Source of the DNA: Hydrogenophaga sp.
Lineage (GTDB): Bacteria > Pseudomonadota > Gammaproteobacteria > Burkholderiales > Burkholderiaceae_C
NCBI GenBank assembly: GCA_011390855.1
Contig: JAABRN010000488.1
Coordinates: 1 to 5,295 of the forward strand
DNA length: 5,295 nucleotides
Direction of reading: 5' to 3'
Both the position numbers and the translations under genes were made by a program. Position 1 is the stretch's first letter. The number at the start of each line of letters is the position of its first letter. The notes under the pieces were generated by a model. It was given only the letters and a program-made list of their open reading frames with translations, was not told the origin of the DNA and did not search any database. Positions 1 to 5,295 of the stretch are shown here, piece by piece.

Positions 1-47
1 GTGGGGTGATTGTGGGGGAGGCGCTGACGCGTCTGGCAGGTGGCGGT

Positions 48-1211
48 TCAGCCCAGGCCCAACTGGCGGGCAGCGAGTTCTTTCATGATTTCTTCGGCCC
101 CGCCGCCAATCATCATCACCTTCACTTCGCGGTAGACGCGCTCGCTCACCGTGCCGCGCATGTAGCCCATACCGCCCAGGAACTGCACGGCGGCATCGGC
201 GCAGAACTGCATGGTCTGGGTGGCGTGGTTCTTCAGCAGACACACCGACGCCACCCAATCTGGTCTGGCGTCACCTGTGTCAGCGCGCGCACCCAATGCA
301 TCCACCCAGCACTGGGTGGATTGAATACGCATCTGCATGTCCATGAGCTTGTGGCGGATCACCTGGTGTTCGACAAGTGCGGCGCCAAAGGTCTGGCGTT
401 GTTGTGCCCAGGCCAGGGCTTCGTCGAAGCAGGCTTCAGCGAAGCCCAGCGCCATGGCAGACATGGCCAGGCGCTCGCCATTGAAGTTGCCCATGATGAT
501 GCGAAAGCCCTTGCCCTCCTCGCCCAGCAGGTAGCGCGCAGGCACGCGCACGCCGTCGAATCGCAGGTGAGCGGTGTCGCTGCAGTGCCAGCCCATCTTG
601 TGCAGCTTGGTGCGGGAAATGCCGGGTGCACTGCAGGGCACCACGATCATGGATATCCCGCCCGCGCCCTTGTTCTTCAGATCCGTCCTGACCGCAAGGG
701 TGATCCAGTCGCAGCGCATGCCGGACGTGATGAACACCTTTTCGCCATCGATCACGTATTCGTCGCCATCCCGCCTGGCGGTGGTGCGCAGCGCGGCCAC
801 ATCGGAACCACCACCCGGTTCGGTGATGCCCAGCGCCGCAATCTGCTCGCCGCGCAGCACGGGCGGGATCACTTCACGCTGCAGCTCGGGCGTGCCGTGC
901 GCCAGCACCGGCGGCAGGCCAATGTTGTGACTGAACAGACTGGCCATGAGGCCGCCACTGCCACCGAAGCGGGCCAGAGCTTGCGACATGGCGTTGCGTG
1001 CGCTCCAGGGTGCGGGCGTGCCGCCCAGGTGTTCCGGGTAGCCCAGGCCGAGCAAGCCAAGCTCTGCGGCCTTTGGGTACAAGGATTTGGGGAATTCACC
1101 CGCTTCGTCCCATGCGCTCACGTTCGGCGCAATGGCTTCGCGCGCGAAGCGCTTCACGGTGTCGATCAACGCCGTACGGTCTGCTGGGGTGAAGTCTGGG
1201 AGGTCGGTCAT
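48..1211 (-). CDS. Second acyl-CoA dehydrogenase, substrate unknown
   Basis: This 387-residue flavoprotein is a complete acyl-CoA dehydrogenase but clearly differs from the AtuD-like protein in the same operon. It has TEPGGGSD (130-137) for FAD/substrate contact, VFITSG (159-164), RQTFG (272-276) and QFLGGMGY (343-350). Glu246 in NGERLAM occupies the helix-G catalytic position of isovaleryl-CoA dehydrogenase, and the C-terminal site is IGGGAEE (368-374) without the medium-chain-type glutamate. The start MTDLPDF lies one base after the carboxylase stop (TGAGATG). A weak GAG sits 7 nt upstream, so it is probably translated by re-initiation; the same frame stays open further upstream to 1283, but inside the carboxylase gene. 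In Pseudomonas this slot after atuF holds the short-chain dehydrogenase atuG. It may dehydrogenate a shortened terpenoid intermediate such as 5-methylhex-4-enoyl-CoA, or isovaleryl-CoA; both are guesses. The 47 bases after it show no terminator and no new start. Confidence 0.9.
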   Translation of the reverse strand: MTDLPDFTPADRTALIDTVKRFAREAIAPNVSAWDEAGEFPKSLYPKAAELGLLGLGYPEHLGGTPAPWSARNAMSQALARFGGSGGLMASLFSHNIGLPPVLAHGTPELQREVIPPVLRGEQIAALGITEPGGGSDVAALRTTARRDGDEYVIDGEKVFITSGMRCDWITLAVRTDLKNKGAGGISMIVVPCSAPGISRTKLHKMGWHCSDTAHLRFDGVRVPARYLLGEEGKGFRIIMGNFNGERLAMSAMALGFAEACFDEALAWAQQRQTFGAALVEHQVIRHKLMDMQMRIQSTQCWVDALGARADTGDARPDWVASVCLLKNHATQTMQFCADAAVQFLGGMGYMRGTVSERVYREVKVMMIGGGAEEIMKELAARQLGLG

Positions 1212-1212
1212 C

Positions 1213-3156
1213 TCATTTCTCAAAGGTGACGAGGATCTGACCGGGCGCAACCTGCTGCCCAGGCGACACAGGCACCGCGTCAACGCGCCCGTCGCGCGGG
1301 GAGGCGATCTGGTGTTCGAGCTTCATGGACTCGATGACGAACAGAGGCGAGCCCTTCTGCACCTCGGCGCCGGCCAGCGCGTGCACGGCAATGAGCTTGC
1401 CATTGAATGGGGCGCGCAGCTCGCGCGCGGCCGAGGCACCGCCTTCACGTTCGCGAGGCGTATGGCTGAGGTCGGTAAGGGACAAGGTGTGTGCGCCTAC
1501 CTGAACCTGCCAGCGGCCGCCACCGAGCGACACGGCATGCACCCGCCGTGAGACACCGTCGATGGTCACACTGTTCTGGGCCAGGTTCGCCTGAACCATG
1601 CGCTCGCCCACCGCCACGCTCAGCGCGCCCTGCCCCCGTTCCTGCACCGCCAGGTCCAGCGTGTGACCGGCGTGCTGCCAGCGCAGCGGGCGTGCAAATG
1701 GGCATGGAAGGGCTGTTGCAGGAGCCAGCGCGTGGTAGGTGGCAGCCAGCGCACCGGCCAGCACAGCATCGGGTGAGGGTTGGAGTTGTTCGCGCAGCTC
1801 GTCCCCCTGTTCGGCCAGAAAGGGAATGAGCGCGTCACCTGCCACGAACACCGGATGGCGCAGGCAGGCAGCCAGAAAGGCGCGGTTGGTGGGCAGGCCC
1901 AGCACGGTGGTGGTGTCGAGAGCGTGGGCCAGATGTTGTATGGCTTCAGTGCGGGTAGGTGCGTGAGCGATGAGCTTGCCCAGCATGGCGTCGTAGTGGG
2001 GTGTGATTTCGCTGCCAGCTTCCAGGGCGTGGTCGAAGCGCAGGCCAGGGGTGAGCGGCGGCGGCTGGAAGGCTTGCACTGTGCCGGTGTGCGGGGTGAA
2101 GTGCTCATCCTCGGCACACAAGCGCACTTCGATGGCATGCCCGTTGAAGATGATCTGCTCTTGGTTGAGCGGCAGCCATTCGCCGCGCGCCACCCGGATC
2201 TGCCACTCCACGAGATCCAGCCCCGTCAGCATCTCGGTCACCGGGTGTTCCACCTGGAGCCGCGTGTTCATTTCCATCAAAAAGAAGCTGGCTGGAATGG
2301 TGGCTTCTGCAGCATCTGCTTCTTCGAGCAAGAACTCCACCGTGCCCGCCCCCACATAACCTGCCGCCTGCGCCAGCGCCACGGCGCAGCGGCCCAGCTC
2401 TTCGCGCAGATCAGGCGGCACCGCAGGACTGGGGGCTTCTTCGATGATCTTCTGGTGGCGGCGCTGCACCGAACAGTCGCGCTCGCCCAGGTGCACACAA
2501 TGGCCGTGTGCATCGGCAAACACCTGCACCTCCACATGGCGCGGGCGCAGCACGGCGCGCTCGATCAGCAGGTCGCCGTTGCCAAAGCCGGCCAGCGCTT
2601 CCGATCTTGCGCTCTTCAAGGCAGCGGGCAGCTCTTCCAGGCGCTGTACCAGCCGCATACCGCGGCCACCACCACCGGCCACGGCCTTCACCATCAAGGG
2701 CGTTCCAACGCGTTCGGCCTCCGCCATGAAGGTGGCGTCGCTCTGGTCGGCACCGAAGTAGCCGGGCAGCACCGGCACGCCGTGCTGCAGCGCCAGCGCC
2801 TTGGCGGCCGACTTGCTGCCCAGCGCGCGAATGGCAGCCGGCGGCGGGCCGACCCAGGTCAGGCCAGCGTCCATCACGGCCTGCGCGAAGTCGGCGTTTT
2901 CGCTGAGGAAGCCGTAGCCGGGGTGCACCGCATCGGCGCCGGTGATGCGTGCGGCTTCCAGCAGACGGTCGATGCGCAAATAGGATTCGGCTGAGCTTGT
3001 GCCACCGAGCGCGAATGCGGTAGTGGCCTCTCGCACATGCAGGGCAAAGGCATCGGGGTCGCTGAACACGGCCACGGTTTCGATGCCCATGGCGTGGGCG
3101 GTGCGGATCACCCGGCGGGCGATCTCTCCCCGGTTGGCGATCAGCAGCCGCTTCAT
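1213..3156 (-). CDS. atuF: Acyl-CoA carboxylase alpha subunit: biotin carboxylase plus biotin carrier (geranyl-CoA carboxylase alpha, AtuF-like)
   Basis: This 647-residue alpha subunit uses ATP and bicarbonate to carboxylate its own biotin, which then visits the beta subunit. The biotin carboxylase domain (about 1-445) opens with KRLLIANRGEIARR. It has the ATP-grasp lysine and glycine loop KAVAGGGGRGM (157-167), RHVEVQ (206-211), HQKIIEEAP (234-242), the metal/bicarbonate region MEMNTRLQVEHP (294-305), and Arg345 in EVRLCAED. By alignment to E. coli AccC, Lys157, His207, Lys236, Glu274, Glu295, Asn297, Arg299 and Arg345 are all kept. A linker that would bind the beta subunit follows (about 460-570). 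The C-terminal biotinyl domain (about 578-647) carries biotin on Lys612 in ESMKLEH. The start overlaps the hydratase stop as ATGA, implying coupled translation. An in-frame ATG 15 bp upstream (3171) would add MAETT and cannot be excluded. A methylcrotonyl-CoA carboxylase alpha subunit (LiuD) is the alternative; gene order favours AtuF. Confidence 0.85.
   Translation of the reverse strand: MKRLLIANRGEIARRVIRTAHAMGIETVAVFSDPDAFALHVREATTAFALGGTSSAESYLRIDRLLEAARITGADAVHPGYGFLSENADFAQAVMDAGLTWVGPPPAAIRALGSKSAAKALALQHGVPVLPGYFGADQSDATFMAEAERVGTPLMVKAVAGGGGRGMRLVQRLEELPAALKSARSEALAGFGNGDLLIERAVLRPRHVEVQVFADAHGHCVHLGERDCSVQRRHQKIIEEAPSPAVPPDLREELGRCAVALAQAAGYVGAGTVEFLLEEADAAEATIPASFFLMEMNTRLQVEHPVTEMLTGLDLVEWQIRVARGEWLPLNQEQIIFNGHAIEVRLCAEDEHFTPHTGTVQAFQPPPLTPGLRFDHALEAGSEITPHYDAMLGKLIAHAPTRTEAIQHLAHALDTTTVLGLPTNRAFLAACLRHPVFVAGDALIPFLAEQGDELREQLQPSPDAVLAGALAATYHALAPATALPCPFARPLRWQHAGHTLDLAVQERGQGALSVAVGERMVQANLAQNSVTIDGVSRRVHAVSLGGGRWQVQVGAHTLSLTDLSHTPREREGGASAARELRAPFNGKLIAVHALAGAEVQKGSPLFVIESMKLEHQIASPRDGRVDAVPVSPGQQVAPGQILVTFEK
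3153..3156 (-). other. ATGA start-stop overlap between atuE-like and atuF-like genes
   Basis: The minus strand reads CCATGAAG here. TGA ends the hydratase (final residues WLKQP) and the overlapping ATG opens KRLLIANRG of the carboxylase. No convincing Shine-Dalgarno precedes it, so the arrangement points to translational coupling between the two pathway enzymes. Confidence 0.7.
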
Positions 3157-3950
3157 GGTTGTTTCAGCCATGGCGGTGGCAGCTTCTTGGCAAACGATTC
3201 CAGACCGGCCGCCGCCTCCGGGCTGCGCAGGGCTGCGGCGAAGGCCCGTGCCGCTTCGTCTCGCAAATCGGGCATCTTGTCGCGCAGGCGATGCAGCAGT
3301 CGCTTGGTAGCCGCGACCGCTCCCGGGGCAGCGCGGTTCAATGCTTGGGTGGCTTCGGCCACAGCGGTGTTGAGGGCGTCGTCATCCACCACACGGTTCA
3401 CCAGGCCGGCGGCCTGAGCCTGCGCAGCGGTCCAGCGCAGGCCACCCAGAAGGCAATGCCTTGCAGTGGCATCACCCAGGCGCTGCCAGACGAAGGGCGC
3501 TATTTGTGCCGGCGGCAGGCCGATGGTGACTTCAGGCGTGCCGAAGCTGGCGCGTTCGGTCGCCACCACAATGTCGGCGCAACACACCAGCCCGAAGCCG
3601 CCACCCATGGCCGGACCGTCCACCGCACACAACAGCCACTGAGGTAGCTCGGTGAGGGCATGCAGCACGTCACCAAAAGCGCGGTTCAGGTCGATCAGCG
3701 GGTCGGTCTCGCCGGGCGGCAGTGGCTGGCCGATGACGCCAGCAAAACTGCTCAGGCTGCCACCGGCGCAGAAGGCACCACCTGCACCGGTGAGCACAAT
3801 TCCGCGCAACGAAGTGTCGGCCTTGGCGCGCACACAGGCTTCGAAGAGCCCCAGCACCATGGTGTCGGTGAGGGCATTGCGGGTGGCGGGGTCGTTGAGC
3901 GTCCAGTGCTCAATGTCGCCAAAGCGTTCGATGGTGAGAGGTGTGGTCAT
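3153..3950 (-). CDS. atuE: Enoyl-CoA hydratase/isomerase family, probable isohexenylglutaconyl-CoA hydratase (AtuE-like)
   Basis: This 265-residue crotonase-fold protein has the normal family length. Its expected role is to add water to the 3-branched glutaconyl-CoA made by geranyl-CoA carboxylase, giving 3-hydroxy-3-isohexenylglutaryl-CoA. The oxyanion-hole regions are AFCAGGSL (59-66) and AMGGGFGL (114-121). The general acid/base glutamate equivalent to rat crotonase Glu164 is present as Glu140 in FGTPEVTIG. The position of Glu144 is Gly120, so the protein has only one of the two classical hydratase glutamates. GLPPAQIAPFV (144-154) recalls AtuE and methylglutaconyl-CoA hydratases more than fatty-acid hydratases. 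The start MTTPLTIERF is preferred because AGGA lies 9 nt upstream; an in-frame ATG at 4001 would overlap the preceding gene and add 17 unlikely residues. The stop codon overlaps the next start. A LiuC-type methylglutaconyl-CoA hydratase is the alternative. Confidence 0.8.
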   Translation of the reverse strand: MTTPLTIERFGDIEHWTLNDPATRNALTDTMVLGLFEACVRAKADTSLRGIVLTGAGGAFCAGGSLSSFAGVIGQPLPPGETDPLIDLNRAFGDVLHALTELPQWLLCAVDGPAMGGGFGLVCCADIVVATERASFGTPEVTIGLPPAQIAPFVWQRLGDATARHCLLGGLRWTAAQAQAAGLVNRVVDDDALNTAVAEATQALNRAAPGAVAATKRLLHRLRDKMPDLRDEAARAFAAALRSPEAAAGLESFAKKLPPPWLKQP

Positions 3951-3959
3951 GGTTGGTGT

Positions 3960-3963
3960 TCCT
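3960..3963 (-). promoter_or_regulatory. Shine-Dalgarno site of the atuE-like gene
   Basis: AGGA on the minus strand lies 9 nt before the ATG at 3950, inside the 47-bp gap after the atuD-like stop. It supports the start MTTPLTIERF. The gap contains no strong inverted repeat and no evident promoter, so the gene is most simply read as part of the same transcript. Confidence 0.65.
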
Positions 3964-3997
3964 GAAATGTGTGGGTGGGGGCCCGCGTGAAGCAACT

Positions 3998-5170
3998 TCA
4001 CTTCACCGACCTCTTCGCAATCCCCATGGTCTTCGAAAGGATGCCCAGCATCACCTCATCCGCCCCACCCCCAATCGACGCCAGCCTTCCATCGCGGAAC
4101 ATGCGCGAAACCTTGTTTTCCCAGGTAAAGCCCATGCCTCCCCAGAACTGCAGGCAGGTGTCGGGCACGGTGCGGTTGAGGCGGCCGGCCTTGAGTTTGG
4201 CCATGGTGGCCCACTCGGTCACGTCCTCACCGGCAAGGTAGTGTTCGCAAGCCTGGTAGGTGAGCGCGCGCAGCGCTTCGATCTCGGTCTTGAGTTCGGC
4301 CAGCTTGAACTGCACCCACTGCTGATCGGCCAGGGTGGCGCCGAAAAGTTTGCGCTCCTGCGCCCACTCCACCGTCCATTCAATGCAGTTGCTGAGACTT
4401 TGCAAGGTACTGGCGGCGCACCACAGGCGCTCTTCCTGGAACTGCTGCATCTGGTAGATGAAGCCAGCGCCCTCCTGGCCGATGCGGTAGCGCTGTGGCA
4501 CGCGCACCTCGTCAAAGTAAATCAGGCCGGTGTCGCTGCTGTTCATGCCAATTTTGCGGATCTTCTGCGCCACCTCGATGCCTTTGGTGAGCTTGCCGTT
4601 CTCGCGCATGGGCACCATCACCAGGCTCTTGTTCTTGTGGGCGGGGCCCTCGCTGGTGTTGACCAGCATGCACATCCAGTCGGCCTGCAGGCTGTTGGTG
4701 ATCCACATTTTCTGGCCGGTGATCACGTAGTCATCGCCGTCCTTGCGGGCCACGCTCTTGATGCCCGATACGTCGCTGCCGGCCGCCGGTTCGCTCACGC
4801 CGATGCAGCCCACCGCGTCTCCGGTGATGGCGGGCGCCAGGAACTGGGCCTTGAGTTCTTCGCTGCCAAAGCGCGCCAGTGCGGGAGTGGCCATGTCGGT
4901 CTGCACGCCGATGGCCATGGGCACGCCGCCGCAATGGATATGGCCCAGCGCTTCGGCCATGGCCAAACCATAGGAATAGTCGAGCCCGGCACCTCCGTGG
5001 GCTTCGGGTTTGGTCAGGCCCAGCAGGCCGAGATCACCCAGACCCTTGAATATTTCGTGGGCGGGCATCATTTCGGCTGCCTCCCACTCGTCCACATGCG
5101 GGTTGATGTGCTCGTCGATGTAGCGCTTGAGTGTTTTCTGGATTTCGCGGTGTTCGTGGGTGAACTGCAT
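3998..5170 (-). CDS. atuD: Acyl-CoA dehydrogenase, probable citronellyl-CoA dehydrogenase (AtuD-like)
   Basis: This 390-residue flavoprotein is of normal length for the family. It should oxidise the alpha-beta bond of an acyl-CoA and pass electrons to ETF; in the Atu pathway that is citronellyl-CoA to geranyl-CoA. The N-terminal helical domain spans about 1-115. The middle beta domain has the FAD/substrate motif SEPAAGSD (126-133) and WITN (156-159). The C-terminal helical domain has RKLFG (273-277) and the FAD-contacting QFWGGMGF (341-348). The likely catalytic base is Glu247 in EERLW, the helix-G position used by isovaleryl-CoA dehydrogenase. The alternative C-terminal site reads IGGGADE (366-372), with Gly in place of Glu. 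The block GGVPMAIGVQTDMATPALAR (81-100) resembles AtuD proteins as I remember them. The start MQFTHEH is chosen because AGGAG lies 7 nt upstream; a longer frame opening with TTG at 5260 overlaps the upstream gene. The family is certain and the substrate is inferred from context. Confidence 0.85.
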   Translation of the reverse strand: MQFTHEHREIQKTLKRYIDEHINPHVDEWEAAEMMPAHEIFKGLGDLGLLGLTKPEAHGGAGLDYSYGLAMAEALGHIHCGGVPMAIGVQTDMATPALARFGSEELKAQFLAPAITGDAVGCIGVSEPAAGSDVSGIKSVARKDGDDYVITGQKMWITNSLQADWMCMLVNTSEGPAHKNKSLVMVPMRENGKLTKGIEVAQKIRKIGMNSSDTGLIYFDEVRVPQRYRIGQEGAGFIYQMQQFQEERLWCAASTLQSLSNCIEWTVEWAQERKLFGATLADQQWVQFKLAELKTEIEALRALTYQACEHYLAGEDVTEWATMAKLKAGRLNRTVPDTCLQFWGGMGFTWENKVSRMFRDGRLASIGGGADEVMLGILSKTMGIAKRSVK

Positions 5171-5177
5171 GCTTTGT

Positions 5178-5182
5178 CTCCT
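5178..5182 (-). promoter_or_regulatory. Shine-Dalgarno site of the atuD-like gene
   Basis: AGGAG on the minus strand lies 7 nt before the ATG at 5170, in the 22-bp gap after the upstream stop codon. It fixes the start at MQFTHEH and argues against the 30-residue upstream extension available in the same frame. Confidence 0.8.
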
Positions 5183-5192
5183 GGTTGTTCGA

Positions 5193-5295
5193 TCACATGC
5201 GCGCCACGCCAAAGGGCAGCGGTCGCGGTTGGCACTGAGCCGCTTCGGCACAGGTGTCAAGGCAGAACGCGAGCACCGCCCGCGTGTCTCTCGGG
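5193..5295 (-). CDS. atuC: Carboxyltransferase beta subunit, C-terminal end only (geranyl-CoA carboxylase beta, AtuC-like; partial)
   Basis: The reading frame entering from the right edge gives 33 residues and stops with TGA. It begins PRDTRAVLAFCLDTC and ends PLPFGVARM. The start of the gene lies outside the window. An opening D-x-R-x-V-L motif followed by a terminal FG(V/I)xRM is the characteristic tail of the acyl-CoA carboxylase beta subunits of the methylcrotonyl-/geranyl-CoA carboxylase group. These subunits transfer the carboxyl group from carboxybiotin to the gamma-methyl of the enoyl-CoA. The stop lies 22 bp before the dehydrogenase start, so the two are almost certainly co-transcribed. 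A beta subunit just before the dehydrogenase, hydratase and alpha subunit matches atuC-D-E-F. The family call rests on a short tail. The geranyl-CoA rather than methylcrotonyl-CoA assignment rests mainly on gene order. Three cysteines in 33 residues is slightly unusual. Confidence 0.75.
   Translation of the reverse strand, partial: PRDTRAVLAFCLDTCAEAAQCQPRPLPFGVARM

Noticed and set aside
1..47. A possible terminator or next gene start after the last dehydrogenase
   Set aside because: The minus strand shows only the 8-bp palindrome GACGCGTC, with no stem-loop plus T-run, no ATG/GTG/TTG and no Shine-Dalgarno. The operon may or may not continue.
6..1229. A 407-codon open frame on the plus strand
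   Set aside because: It is codon-on-codon antisense to the second acyl-CoA dehydrogenase. It stays open because the GC-rich sense gene rarely uses TTA, CTA or TCA codons. Its translation is rich in His/Ala/Gly/Gln with no recognisable domain.
1780..2994. A 404-codon open frame on the plus strand
   Set aside because: It is again in exact antisense register with the carboxylase alpha gene, which has all its domains and catalytic residues. The plus-strand product looks like no known protein.
5255..5260. A perfect TTGACA hexamer on the minus strand upstream of the atuD-like gene
   Set aside because: It lies inside the coding end of the beta subunit. At 17-bp spacing the -10 position reads CAGTGC, and nothing nearby resembles TATAAT. 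It is probably a chance match.
3998..5260. A longer form of the AtuD-like protein starting at TTG 5260
   Set aside because: The extra 30 residues are Arg-rich, overlap the upstream carboxylase gene and lack a ribosome binding site, whereas the ATG at 5170 has AGGAG 7 nt upstream.
48..5295. A leucine/isovalerate (liu) degradation cluster
   Set aside because: It would also contain a dehydrogenase, a hydratase and carboxylase subunits, but liuA-B-C-D has the beta subunit between dehydrogenase and hydratase. Here beta precedes the dehydrogenase, as in atu. It is not fully excluded without a tree.

Overview
The window is GC-rich, uses GC-rich codons, and is fully packed with genes on the minus strand. 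From right to left it holds the last 33 codons of a carboxyltransferase beta subunit, an acyl-CoA dehydrogenase, an enoyl-CoA hydratase/isomerase-family protein, a biotin-dependent carboxylase alpha subunit, and a second acyl-CoA dehydrogenase. The protein style and composition suggest a proteobacterium, perhaps a betaproteobacterium of the Burkholderiales. That is an inference from look and feel, because no taxonomic marker is present.

The order carboxylase beta, dehydrogenase, hydratase, carboxylase alpha is that of atuC-atuD-atuE-atuF, the acyclic terpene utilisation (citronellol/geraniol) cluster known from Pseudomonas aeruginosa and P. citronellolis. In the related leucine (liu) cluster the beta subunit sits between the dehydrogenase and the hydratase. 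In the proposed pathway AtuD oxidises citronellyl-CoA to geranyl-CoA. AtuC and AtuF (geranyl-CoA carboxylase) carboxylate the branch methyl group to give isohexenylglutaconyl-CoA, and AtuE hydrates that product. A lyase outside the window would then release acetate or acetyl-CoA units and a shortened chain for beta-oxidation.

The genes are very tightly spaced: 22 bp, 47 bp, a 4-bp ATGA overlap and a 1-bp gap. This indicates one polycistronic operon read leftwards, with its promoter to the right of the window. The main departure from the Pseudomonas layout is the gene after atuF. Pseudomonas has a short-chain dehydrogenase (atuG) there, and this window has a second acyl-CoA dehydrogenase that differs from the first and has no assigned substrate. 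Both dehydrogenases carry the catalytic glutamate in the helix-G position typical of isovaleryl-CoA and long-chain dehydrogenases.

The plus strand holds no credible gene. Its long open frames are codon-on-codon shadows of the minus-strand genes. No RNA gene, mobile element, CRISPR array, terminator or convincing promoter was seen. Positions 1-47 contain no start codon on the minus strand and no visible hairpin.
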